Shown one piece after another: positions 32,132 through 43,074 of a stretch of 64,000 nt of DNA; position 1 is the stretch's first letter; every line of letters starts with the position of its first letter. Both the position numbers and the translations under genes were made by a program. The notes under the pieces were generated by a model. It searched no databases, was not told where the DNA came from, and saw nothing but the letters and a program-made list of their open reading frames with translations. This DNA comes from Hygrocybe punicea (Eukaryota; Basidiomycota; Agaricomycetes; Agaricales; Hygrophoraceae), in contig OY744473.1 of the NCBI GenBank assembly GCA_963556145.1, positions 2,294,001-2,358,000 on the forward strand. Reading direction: 5' to 3'.

Positions 32132-32144
32132 GTTCAGAAAATAC
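32132..32144 (-). other. primer-binding site, self-priming type
   Basis: Right after the 5' LTR the minus strand reads GT then ATTTTCTGAAC. This is the exact complement of GTTCAGAAAAT, found inside the LTR (minus strand 32369-32359) about 34 bases after the start of TATATAAAC. In Tf1-type elements the first 11 bases of the transcript pair with the PBS and prime reverse transcription. The position of the 11-mer relative to the TATA box fits a transcript start there. Confidence 0.65.
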
Positions 32145-32700
32145 TGTTAGAGGCGTGCAACTCCGGAAGGATCGGAGTTCTTCGGAGGAGCGGAGACGTC
32201 AACTCTTGAAGTAGGTTCACTACTTCCTTAAGTCGTATTGAGAAGACGTGGACGGAGCGGAGTTAGTCCAGAGTTCCGGACTAAGTACTAAGATAACTAA
32301 TGAGCTTAAGGGAAAGCCTTAAGTTTGAGAGTGGGTAAGAAATAAGGAACTCAAGTTGATTTTCTGAACGGAGTTACAGGACATTGTAGTTCTAGTTTAT
32401 ATACTTGGTAGACTAATTGTCATGTCCTTGGAGACGTGAAGACAATATGAACTCCGGAAAGAGGACCGGAGTTCGGAAGAAAATAAAAGGGATAAAAGGT
32501 TGCTATGTACGGTGACAAGTAAACAAAGGGGAGGAAGAGAAAAGGAGGTCGGAGTAAACGGAGATGGGGAAGAATAGTAATTAACAAGAGAAGAACAATA
32601 ACGTACACGAGAAGATAAGATAAGATAAGATAAGATAAGTCGGCGGAAAAGTCCGGAGCGGAGTTCGTCGGAATCCGGCGGAGCTGCATGGGATATGACA
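32145..32700 (-). repeat. chromovirus 5' LTR
   Basis: 556 bp. On the minus strand, TATATAAAC (about 32395-32403) is followed after about 25 bases by GTTCAGAAAAT, the predicted transcript start. It also carries the AAGATA-type run near 32611-32637. Confidence 0.9.
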
Positions 32701-33152
32701 ACTAATTTGTTTGTGTAATGTATAACAAGAATAATCGTAGTATATATGAACATTGTTGGAATTTGGAATCATACATTCTATGTTATCCTGTTCTGTTAGT
32801 GACAATGTACTATTTATCTGCAGTTGGGGCCTTTGATCAAGAGACTACCAATCTCTTGGACAATATTATTTACACTTGTTCCTGCCATACTTGTATATTA
32901 CTAGTTATACAACAGTTTATCCTGGCATTTACTACTACCACTGTTACCCTTACTTATCAGTGCTCGGGCAATAAGTAACAATAAGAACTTAAGTGTTTGA
33001 CATCATGTAATCGATTTATAACATTCCTATATTTAATGGCCCACTTTCCCACCCAGAAGATTTCCTCCAATTTTGATGTCCAATATGAATTTCAGCTGGT
33101 GAAAATTTTGAATGTCCCACTTTCCCACCCAATAGTCCTCAATGATATTAAA
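32701..33152. other. flank between chromovirus and second Helitron gene
   Basis: No gene. The 16-mer CCCACTTTCCCACCCA occurs twice, near 33041 and 33116. This stretch should contain the 3' end of the second Helitron, but I could not identify its terminus. Confidence 0.35.
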
Positions 33153-36128
33153 TTACTGGTTTCGTGCATAAACTGCTAGCACAAGAATTTTATTTTCATA
33201 TCTTTTAAAATCATCATCCAACATCATACCAATGTGGCCATCTCGCTTACATGTTGCTCCCATTGTCATTCCATCATGATACCAAATTTTTCCATCTTCT
33301 GATATGAATTGAGATGTAAAGTGATATCCTCCAGCATATACAATACCTCTTAGATGCAAATTTATGGACTTTTCATTTACATTTACAGTTATTTGATGGC
33401 TGGTAATCATGTTTATGTTGGGATATTCTAATACTAGCAAATCAGGTGTTTTTGTATAGTATATGGTACGCATCATTGAAACATTACATTGTGGACATTT
33501 ATTTCTAACATGATATGCAATGGTTTGCACCCAATCAGATGTTGAGCCAGAAACAGATGAATCAGCATGCAATACATAGGTAAGATTGTCATCTTTTTCT
33601 GGACCTTCATAATCACAGTGAGAACAAATGAGCTGTGAAGATGCAATACAATCTCGTGGTTTCAGCATTTCCATACATAGTGTAGCAACACTGATGCCAG
33701 TAGCACCCATGGGAAATTGTTCTGGATTCTTGGCATGGAGTTTCATTCTCACTGCATTTCTTACATTTTCAAAGCTTAATTGTGATGCCATCATGTTAAA
33801 CCCATGTACAAGTGTTGACAGATAAATGTTTCCAATTGACTGAAATCTTGTTGTCCAACTTGCAGGATGTTCTGCCCATATATTGTACAAAATAACAAAG
33901 AGTGAATCATATGCACAACTCCAGTTGTTTTCATCCCAATGTATGCCACGAGGAGTAAGAATAGTGCAACTGCCTTCATGAGTTATTATTCTCTTTTTCC
34001 TACTCAAAAGTGGTGTCTCATCATGTTCATCATAAGTACGTTTCAAATTTTGCTTTACTGGTGAGCTTCCTTTTGCAGCCACAAAACCAAGACTGGCCTG
34101 TTGAAGTAAATTTTTCTTACCTTTTCCATCAGTAGATTTTCCAATGAGTTGCCATGAACTGTCAACAACCACAGGAAGCATAGGTAGTGGATCTCTGGCA
34201 GACCATCTTAATGCTGCATCTACTTTGGCAGGAACATAATCAGTGCCTTTCCATAATTGATATTGACGAATCAATGTATTGCGGAGTTGCCCAGTTAAGT
34301 GATCAGGTAGTTGTCCTTCATATCTAAGCCTTGTGATATCATCTAATATTTCTTGTTCTCTGAATTCTTGTCTGAGATAGCCACTGCAACCTCTTGTAAT
34401 AACATTAGGGTCAAAACCTTGGATAATGATGGTGCCTGCTGCACTTGCACTTCTAGACAGAGCTGTGTAATATGACATGTGTGAAAAACAGCTGTTTAAA
34501 TGTACAACATTGTAAGGGCGGGTTTTTCCCTGAGATGCATGAGCTGTCATAGCAAAGTTGGGCAGCACCCATACTTGTTGTCTTTCAACAGATTCTTTTA
34601 GGTCACTTGGAAATAGACAGTGAATTGTTTTTGTGCTCTTCACAATAGGAACAACATTATCTGGTAGACCAGGTATTTGAACCAATTGAGGTGGATTATC
34701 CAATTTCACAAAGAGTGTGTCGAGAACACGTTTATCATGAGGGCCTTTGATTGATTGCCAGCCAACAACAATGCCTTCCTGGCCTTTGGTGATGCATAAT
34801 TCAGTTGCATCATTGTTTTGGATCATCACAGGCATGCCAAGACACAATGGGAGCTTTCCAGGAAAGTGTTCAGTTGCTCCATGGTTGAGTTTCCAAATCT
34901 CAAGTTGTTCATCAAAATTAATCTGATTTGATTTGTGAATTGTCTTTGATGCCACTTTGGATTTCCCCCATTTGGTTTTATTAGCTGGATCACTTTCTTT
35001 GCCCCATTTGTCCATAGAGTAGAAGTGGGTCAACTTTTGATTTGTATCCTCTGCAAAACGCTCACATCCAAGCTGATTGATTCTGTCTTTTTGAGAGTGC
35101 ACCCCACAGATGATAGCAACATTTCTGAAATTTTTTGCAGCAACATTTGGCTGATCTGAGCGTTTGCCAGCAATTCTCTTTCTTAGAAATCTGATGTCTT
35201 CAGGAGTGCATGCACCATATCGCATGTTTACTAAAGCTGATCGCAATGATGCATCATCAGGTGTTTGTGTCTTTTGACGCATATTTTCTCTCAAAATGAC
35301 AACTGTTGTGATCTGATGCCAGAGTGCTTTGCCAATAGCTGCTTCTTGATAATGTGGCTTCAGGCCAGAATCTATTTGTGTTCCTACTGAACCACTATAC
35401 AAAGATGCACCTCCAACAGGTGGCAGTTGTGCAAAATCTCCCGCAAAAATAATATTAATGCCTCCAAATGGCACATCAAATACATTCAGAGCTTTGGCAA
35501 GTTGTGAGCTGATTTTGTATAATTCATGGCATGCCAACATAGATACTTCATCTATGAAAATATAATCAATTCCCTCTAGCCTTGCTCTCACTTGAGCAAT
35601 TGCTACACTTTGATTACTGGTATCATTATTCATGCGAATGCCTAGGAATGAGTGGTAAGTTGAGCCACCCAGTAATGCTGCAGATGTTCCAGTTAGACCC
35701 AGTATAACAAGACGATGTAATTCATGTCTATGTTCAAACAAATGCTTGAGTGCTTTGATTACTTGACTTTTGCCAGTTCCACCCATGCCACCTAGATACA
35801 TTTTTAGCTGATCTGAATTTAAAGTCGCAGTGTGATTAGCAACAATTCTAAATGCTCTTTGTTGTTCAGTATTTAATTTGAAAAAAGTAACTGTGCCATC
35901 TATCAATTCCTGAACAACTTGCATCTTTGCTTGGAAATCATGTTTCAAATATGATTGGTCAACAACTTTAACGTCATTTTCAGATGCATGAGTTTTTCTG
36001 GTGTGTTCAGCATTAGCGACACGTGCATTTCTATCAGCAATGATTTCTTGTCTTTTATCTTGAACAGCTGTTTTCCATTTACCACCAGGCTGTATGATTT
36101 CAGGCTTAAGTGGAGAAGTATCAATTGT
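33153..36128 (-). pseudogene. second Helitron gene, 3' part (PIF1 helicase and USP-like domain)
   Basis: About 990 residues collinear with the C-terminal half of the Helitron protein at 2-6301. It has Walker A GMGGTGKSQ (about 35790), Walker B FIDEVSML (about 35550), then NNWSCAYDSL (about 33915), paired CxxC motifs (CSHC, CPQC), YHFTSQF and WYHDG near the end. The open frame extends to 36188, but its first 20 codons and apparent start ATG are encoded by the inserted foldback element, so there is no native start. The helicase and peptidase-like frame is clean, so the disruption is recent. The 5' part is at 44038-49522. Confidence 0.85.
36122..36128. repeat. target-site duplication, left copy (CAATTGT)
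   Basis: Seven bases repeated at 44038-44044. Removing the element and one copy restores a continuous reading frame aligned without gaps to the intact Helitron (local product PDGINTIDTSPLKPE). Confidence 0.85.
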
Positions 36129-36184
36129 CAGGGCATTCAGCAAGATATTACCAACTGAGATGGGATGCCTGAAAATGAGATCAC

Positions 36185-36605
36185 CCAACTGACTTGGGGA
36201 TAGCTGAATCAGGCTGAGATATATCCTGGCCCAACTGACATGGTCTAGGCTGAGGTTCTCAGGATATATCCTAACCCAACTGACATGGTCTAGGCTGATT
36301 TTCTCAGGATATATCCTGGCCCAACTGACATGGTCTAGGCTGAGGTTCTCAGGATATATCCTGGTCCAACTGACATGGTTCAGGCTGATTTTCTCAGGAT
36401 ATATCCTGACCCAACTGGGATGGTCTAGGCTGATTTTCTCAGGATATATCCTGGCCCAACTGGGATGGTTCAGGCTGATGTTCCCAGGATATATCCTGGC
36501 CCAACTGACATGGTTCAGGCTGAATTTCTCAGGATATATCCTGGCTCAACTGAGATGGTCTACGCTTATTGAGTCAGGATATATCCTGGGCCAACCATTA
36601 TGACT
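36185..36605. repeat. left arm: ~9 copies of 45-bp repeat
   Basis: The unit is GGATATATCC, then TGGCCCAACTGACATGG, TCTAGGCTGA and TTTTCTCA, with variants. GGATATATCC is itself a 10-bp palindrome. The array runs in inverted orientation to the right arm. Confidence 0.9.
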
Positions 36606-37599
36606 CAGACTGGTTGCACATTCAAACATGACTGTCAAGTTCAGACCAATACTATCCATCCTGATTGTACTCCTGCTATAGATCATCCCCCACAATTGAC
36701 TAAAATAGAATATGTGCGAGCAGATAGCTTCTTTTCAAAGCTAATCATATGAGCTTGGAGTTTCTTGAGAGGTTCTTTTTGTCAGCCAATGATGGTTAGT
36801 GCAGTGTTCATATGCACTTCAGGCTACCCCCAAGCCTGGGCAACTAGTTTCAACTCACTCCTAGTACTGAACCATCTACATGTTGGTACAAGTACTGGGC
36901 AGCCCTGGGACAAAACCATCATCCCTGGGACCATACATTGGGACATTCCATTGTCCCTGGTCTGGTATATGGGATGGCCCATGGGATGACATTTGGTGTT
37001 GTGGCCCCATGGGACATCCCTACCAGAGGAGGTGTCTGGGGGAATTTGAGATGCCCCTTTCATAGGTATTTAATAGAAAACTCAGAATGATGATAGCATC
37101 TAGTTGTAAATTTCAAGGCCTTGTCATGGCCACTATAGGTACCATGGGTGCGATAGCATAGTATAAGATTGTACATTTGAGAGTCACAGAGCTGATTCTC
37201 CTTCAGTTGTTTCCACATATAAAGACAGAAGGAGTAGGAGAGGAAAAGGGCTGGAGATTTTGGGTAATGAGATGGGAAAGAGGAGGGTGTGCTTCTAGTA
37301 AACCAATCCCTTGTGCATGTGGCAATCCGAAGCTTGTAGGGGAGTGAGTGAGCAGAGCATGCATAATAAACAAAGAGAAGTGGGGCCACATATGCAGAGG
37401 AGGCTGAGCTGAAAATTGAACAAGTGTATTATGAAGAGGATTTGATCAGGATATCAGTGGTTATTACATTATTGGCTGTGCATACAATGGCTGACTGGGA
37501 TGCAGATGCAGAGGAGAGATCTAATTTTCAATCTATGTTAAGGTTAGAGTGCTTCTTGAGGAAAGTGGACTTGGGCTTAAAGTAAGGGGACATCTCACA
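36606..37599. other. interior of foldback element, no gene
   Basis: Unique-looking sequence with a loose GGGAC/CCCTGGG-rich patch at 36890-37030. Open frames here are short and lack any domain. Confidence 0.4.
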
Positions 37600-37860
37600 G
37601 AGGCTTGGTTGGGACATCCCTCTCAGCTTCTGGGATATCCTGTGAGCTTGTAGGATGTCCCACAGCCTTCTCTTGGACATTGCTGTCAGTTTGTGGGACG
37701 TCCCACAGTCAGGATGGGATGTCCCACAGCCTTGTCTGGGACATCCCTCTCAGCCCCCAGCCAGCCTGTGGGACATCCCACAGCTTATCTGGGACATCCC
37801 TGTCAGCTTGTGGGACATCCCACAGCCTTTTCTGGGATGTCTCACCCTGCTCAGCATCTG
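37600..37860. repeat. minisatellite with TGGGACATCCC boxes
   Basis: Several degenerate units of roughly 55 bp built from TTGTGGGACATCCCACAGCC and TCTGGGACATCCCTCTCAGC phrases. The apparent proteins in three frames are shadows of the repeat. Confidence 0.75.
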
Positions 37861-38243
37861 CTAAGTAATCATACCACTAAATCATTATATCATATGTTAT
37901 AACATAATTTTAAATAATTTACATTTAGCAACTTACTTAAAATAGACATTGCAAATCACATAATTATTTTGCTTAATTATATACATATCTACATTATATT
38001 ATCAGGGGATGAGGGTGGGAGGTGGTGGTGGTGGTGGTGGAGAGAAGAGGAGAGGGGGAAATGACCAGGGGGAATGGAGGGGGTGGGCAAGGGGAGAAGG
38101 GCAGGAGGTGGGCAAGGGGAGAAGGGCAGGAGGTGGATGGGAGGGGGTAGGAGATAGGCAGGGGGAGAAGGGGCAGAGGAGAGGGAAACGGGGGGAAGGG
38201 GAGGGAAACGGGGGGGACCTAAAAAATTACATACCGGGGTTAC
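37861..38243. other. AT-rich then G/A-rich stretch
   Basis: An AT-rich segment is followed at 38005-38215 by a strongly purine-biased run (GGTGGTGG, GGGCAAGGGGAGAAGG repeats). There is no gene. Confidence 0.5.
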
Positions 38244-39210
38244 CTACATGTCCACGCCCCTCCGCGTCGCCCTCGTCGCCCCCGTCGTCGTCGTCGTTCC
38301 CGTCTGGCCCCGTTCCCATTCGTGTTGCCGTAGCCGTCCCGTTTGCCGTCCCTCGCCATTTCCGTCCTCGCCGTCCCCATTGTCGTCGTCCTCGTTGTCG
38401 CGGTCTCCGTTGTCGTCATCCCGTTCCCTCGTCCCGGCCGTCCTCGTTTCCGTTGCCTGTTGTCCCCGTCCCCGTTCCCGTCCTCGCTGTCCTTGTCGTC
38501 GTCCTCGTCGTCCCCATCCTCGTCGTCGTCATTGTCGTCGTCGTCCCCGTTCCCGTGTGGTGGCCCACGGCCGTCGGCCCCGTGCCGTTCGTGTTGTCGT
38601 TGCCGTCCCGTTTGCCGTCCCGTCCTCGCCGTTTCCGTCCTCGTCGTCCCTGTTGCCGTCATCCTCGTTGTCCCGGTCTCGTTGTCCTCGTCATCCCGTT
38701 CCCTCGTCGTTTCCGTCGCCCGTCGTCCGTTGCCCCCGTCCCCGTCCCCGTGCTCACTGTCCTCGTCGTCATCCTCGTCGTCGTCCCCGTCGTCCTCGTC
38801 GTCCCCGTTGCCGTCGTCCCCGTTGCCGTCGTCTTTGTTGTCTCGGGCTCCGTGGTCCTCGTGGTCCCGTTCCCCCGTCCCCGTCGTCCTCGTTTCCGTC
38901 GTCCGTTGTCCCCGTCCCCGTCCCAATGCCCGCTGCCCGTGCCCGCTGTCTTCGTCGTCGTTGCCCCTGCCCGTTGTCGTCTTCCCGTTGTCGTGGTTCC
39001 CGGTTACCGTCGTCGTATTCCCCTTTCGCGCCGTCGTCGCGTTCGTTCGTTCACCCCGTCGTCGTCATTCCCGTCGTCCTCGGTCTTGCTGTCGTGGTCG
39101 TCCTGGGTTGCTCCCGTTCACGGCTGCGTCCTCCGTCTCCTTGTCGCCCGCACCGCGTCTACTTGTTGTTGCTGTTGCGTTCGCGTTCGTTTGGTGCGGC
39201 AAAGAAAACC
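38244..39210. repeat. CGTC/CCGT-rich low-complexity block
   Basis: About 1 kb made of degenerate CGTCGTCCTCGTCGTCCCCGT phrases. Open frames of 200-400 codons exist on both strands with Arg/Pro/Ser/Val or Asp/Glu/Arg monotony and no domain, so they are not genes. Its 3' end (from about 38860) forms the outer part of the inner palindrome. Confidence 0.75.
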
Positions 39211-40790
39211 TAAAACGGTTTATTAATAATTAGTTAGTAGAATAAATGAAAAGGATAAATGGAAGACATACCTGGGGTGCTCTGGCATCCGCACCCGTTG
39301 TCGTGTCGTTGTTGAAAACGACAAGTGCTGTTGAAGTCGCGCGCGAGAATTTCAACCGGAATTTGCCGATATCCAAAACGGGGTCGAGTTGCCATATAGG
39401 GAAGAGTGGCTGGATTTTCTTATTATTATTATATATACTACAACGCCTCAATGGCCGGGGCAAGACCCTGAAGAGATGTAAGTATGATATACCTACCCCG
39501 AGAGGAGTTTTTGTATTTTATTTCATTTTATATTGGGAGATATTCACAATGCATTTTATGCCTCTGCCAAAATTGGACCCTTAAACACCTAACTTTGCGA
39601 GTACACGTCTGAAAAATCCAAAATTAATTCTAGGAGTACTAAGGAAGGTGTACATTGTGTTCCAGACAAGTGCCTGGTAGTTGGTTGTGGCAAGGAATGT
39701 GTTGTAGCCAAAATTGATTTGGAGCTTTGCGGACAATCAAAAGTCCGTATAAGCAGACACAATCATGAATGGAAGGTGAGTGACAAGTTCATCACATTTT
39801 NNNNNNNNNNNNNNNNNNNNNNNNNNNNNNNNNNNNNNNNNNNNNNNNNNNNNNNNNNNNNNNNNNNNNNNNNNNNNNNNNNNNNNNNNNNNNNNNNNNN
39901 GAGCTTTGCGGACAATCAAAAGTCCGTATAAGCAGACACAATCATGAATGGAAGGTGAGTGACAAGTTCATCACATTTTGGCTCCAACACATTCCCTGCC
40001 ACACCAACTACCAGGCACTTGTCTGGAACACAATGTACACCTTCCTTAGTACTCCTAGAATTAATTTTGGATTTTTCAGACGTGTACTCGCAAAGTTAGG
40101 TGTTTAAGGGTCCAATTTTGGCAGAGGCATAAAATGCATTGTGAATATCTCCCAATATAAAATGAAATAAAATACAAAAACTCCTCTCGGGGTAGGTATA
40201 TCATACTTACATCTCTTCAGGGTCTTGCCCCGGCCATTGAGGCGTTGTAGTATATATAATAATAATAAGAAAATCCAGCCACTCTTCCCTATATGGCAAC
40301 TCGACCCCGTTTTGGATATCGGCAAATTCCGGTTGAAATTCTCGCGCGCGACTTCAACAGCACTTGTCGTTTTCAACAACGACACGACAACGGGTGCGGA
40401 TGCCAGAGCACCCCAGGTAAGTATTCTATTTATCTTGTTCATTTATTCTACTGATTATTTAAATACTTGTAGGGTTTTTTTCCCGCACCCTCGTGCCAAA
40501 CGAACGCGAACAAGGCAACTGCAACAAGTGGACGCGGATGCAGGCGACAAGGAGACGGCGGACACAGGACGACACAGGACGACTGGGATGCGGACGACGG
40601 GGTAAACGAACGAACGCGACGACGGTGCGAAAGGGGAATACGACGACGGGAACCGGGAACCACGACAACGGGCAGGGGCAACGAAGACGAGGACAGCGGG
40701 CACGGGCACGGGCACGGGCACGGGGACGACGGAAACGAGGACGACCGGGACGGCAGAACGGGACGACGAGGACCACGGAGCCCAACGATG
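38860..40790. repeat. inner palindrome, ~0.8-kb arms, centred on assembly gap
   Basis: The left arm (about 38860-39714) and right arm (about 39978-40790) are reverse complements. Landmarks are GTCTCCTTGTCGCC / GGCGACAAGGAGAC, ACCTGGGGTGCTCTGGCATC / GATGCCAGAGCACCCCAGGT, and an almost exact core of about 400 bp (39264-39600 against 40090-40420). Outward the arms diverge, then the right side turns into a different minisatellite. Confidence 0.85.
39722..39979. other. assembly gap with duplicated 79-bp contig ends
   Basis: A run of 100 N (39801-39900) is bounded by the same 79 bases in direct orientation (39722-39800 and 39901-39979). This is what scaffolding leaves when two contigs overlap at their ends but are not merged. 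It lies exactly at the centre of the palindrome, a typical assembly failure point. The true spacer may be a single 79-bp copy. Confidence 0.85.
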
Positions 40791-41395
40791 ACGACGATGG
40801 CCCCGCCAACGCCAACAGGGCGGCCAACGCCCAACAACGCTGATGACGGCCCCACCACGCCCAACCATGACGACGACGGCCCCACTAACGCCCTAAAGAC
40901 CCCCAACGAAGACGGTGGCCTCAACACTGCCCAAGCCACACCCAACAGGGCCGCCAACGCCCCACCAACGCCCCAAAGCTGCCAACGCCCAACAACGACG
41001 GTGACGGCCTCACAAAGGCCCCCAACGACGACGGCGGCCCCAACAACGCCCAAGCCACACCCAACAGGGCCGCCAACGCCCCACCAACGCCCCACCAACG
41101 CCCCACCAACGCCAAAGGGCTGCCAACGACGACGACGGCCCCACCAACGCCCAAAGGGGCCCTCAACGACGACTGGGGTTCCAACAACACCCAAGCCACA
41201 CCCAATAGGGCCGCCAACGCCCAACAACAACGCCGACGGCCCCACCAACGCCCAATGACGACGGCAACGGCCCCACCAATGCCGTAAAGGGCCCCCAGCC
41301 AACGCCCAACGACGACAGCGGCCCCACTGACGCCCAACACGGCCCAACGACGACGGCGATGGCCCTCACGGCCCCAATGACAAGCCCACCAGTAG
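40791..41395. repeat. minisatellite of CCCCACCAACGCCC / CAACGACGACGGC units
   Basis: A mosaic tandem array of short C/A/G-rich units (GGCCGCCAACGCCC, AACGACGACGGCCCC, CAAGCCACACCCAACAGG). Long open frames on both strands follow the repeat and are not genes. The block has no inverted counterpart on the left side. Confidence 0.75.
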
Positions 41396-43074
41396 GGCAT
41401 CAACACCTCGCGAAACACGCCGCCGCATCAATTGATGCGTGTGCCGGCTTCGCGAGGTATGTAGCCTTCTTACTGGGTGTGGGACTGATGCCACCGGCAT
41501 CAAAAATGAACTGAATGTTCCCTTATAATAAACTTAAATATATATGATTGCTTAGAATAAAATTACAACTATACTAGGACCTTTAAAGTCACCAACCCCA
41601 GACCCATGCCCAAGGATAGTGGAGAGGCCACCCTCCCCACTGGTGACAGTCAAGGCTAGATTTGAATGCTCACAACCATCCAGAGGCTGCACCCAAACCA
41701 GGACTTCCGTGCCCTGGCATCAAGCAGAGAAATTCGGCTCTCTCTGCCGGGGTGAGTGGACTGGAAGTCGAAGAGCACTGGGGGCCAAACACGAAGGTTT
41801 CGGGGTTTTTAATTGAAACTGAACAATCACATGATCTTAAACATGTGATTTTTGACGTGGCTAATTCCCAATCACATGACCTTAAACATGTGATTTTTGA
41901 CGTGAGAATTAGCTATGTCACTTATGAGTTTACTCCAAGTCTGAGTTACTACACTAGCAATCTTGCACAAACTCTGTTTCAACTTTCTGAAGTTCATTCA
42001 AGCTCTTACCCACTCTTACCCTCTAGTCTACCATATACTGAACAATTGCCTGAGCTACTGAGGAAATTCAGACAATTCTCAAGGCCACTACAACAAATAT
42101 GTTCCTACCACAAACTGCTAATATTGTTTTGGAAAAAGAATGGTGCAAAGGTGGACTTGTTAAAATTGTTCTACTTGTACTGGGATTGAAGGAATGGGGA
42201 ATTCAAATTCATGGGAAGGCAGCACATGAAAAATGGATAAAAGTTCAGCTAGAGGTAAAGTCAGTGTTTCAGAAAATTCTATCTGCTGAAAAATTGTAAG
42301 TGATTATTGGTGGATATGGTCAATAAAAACACTAAGATCAGAAATTAGAAAGGAGTCTAAAATGCATATGGATTAAGAAGAGGCAAATGAGGAGGGCCAT
42401 CAAAAAAGAAATGACAAGGCATACATATTTATTGCTATTTGTAGGTATTTCGGCACATGTGAAATAATCACAAGATTTTGATGTTTTCAACATCAAAATT
42501 TAACTCTCTCAGTTTTCAGCAGAATCAGATGATTAGATTGGCTCACTTGTAGAGCAATAACAAATGCATAAAAATCCACATGTTGAATATAGTCATTTAT
42601 AAGCAAAACTGAGTATATATCAAACAATTTATTTCATTTGTATTACTAGCAGCTAGGAATCAGAATGTACTGCAATTTTGCCTATCTAATCACCTGATCC
42701 TGCCCAAACCCAAAGGAGTTAAAATTGAAATGTTGAAAACATCATAAATTTGTGATTATATTACATGTGCCAAAATAACTGCAAATAGCAATGATTTCTC
42801 TACAAGTGATGAACAGAAATAGGGGTTCTATCATTCTGTGAATGTAATGAGAATAGAAACATGAAATATGGAACTTATAAATTGTATGTTGAAGTATATG
42901 ATACTTTGTAAAGAATACACAGTGGTATTATCTTTTGTGATGAATATAAATCTGTAAATAGCAGAAAATAAATAGTGAATTAATTATATAAACCAAACGA
43001 TAATCTTCACCAGAAATTTTGCATTTGTGGAGGTGCATCAGCCTAGAAAATAGTGGGTGCAGGAGATATGCTGA
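41396..43074. other. interior of foldback element, AT-rich, small repeats, no gene
   Basis: Contains a 45-bp direct duplication (AATCACATGATCTTAAACATGTGAT near 41825 and 41870, each partly palindromic) and an inverted pair of about 80 bp at 42430-42512 and 42715-42795 sharing GGCACATGT and GATGTTTTCAACAT. A 175-codon open frame from 41662 has no domain and no homologue that I recognise. I do not call a gene. Confidence 0.4.

Larger units (their letters stand above)
26744..32700 (-). mobile_element. Ty3/gypsy chromovirus, gag-deleted, with antisense gene
   Basis: The 556-bp direct LTRs (26744-27299 and 32145-32700) differ at only a handful of positions. In element orientation they run TGTCATATCC...CCTCTAACA. 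The element reads right to left: 5' LTR, primer-binding site, a gag remnant of 30 codons, pol, then an antisense spliced gene, a polypurine tract and the 3' LTR. The outer flanks (GGTAT on the left, ACTAA on the right) do not form a target duplication. That suggests recombination with another copy, and fits the loss of the 5' half of the family I gene at the left edge. The Pol protein has a C-terminal chromodomain, which in chromoviruses guides integration to marked chromatin. Confidence 0.92.

Noticed and set aside
26744..32700. Target duplication for the chromovirus
   Set aside because: Flanks GGTAT and ACTAA do not match even with shifted LTR borders.
36129..36188. ATG at 36188 as native start of a separate helicase gene
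   Set aside because: The first 20 codons are foldback terminal sequence; comparison with the intact Helitron shows the gene was continuous before insertion.
38009..39233. Three overlapping plus-strand frames of 296-405 codons and a minus-strand frame of 228 codons
   Set aside because: All follow the CGTC-rich low-complexity block; monotone Arg/Pro/Ser/Val or Asp/Gly/Arg composition, no domain, no intron logic.
40448..41418. Long Gly/Val/Trp-rich and Pro/Thr-rich frames on both strands
   Set aside because: Shadows of the C/A/G-rich minisatellite; several frames are open at once.
41662..42189. 175-codon frame inside the foldback element
   Set aside because: Includes a direct repeat, has no domain and no paralogue in the window; not enough to call a gene.
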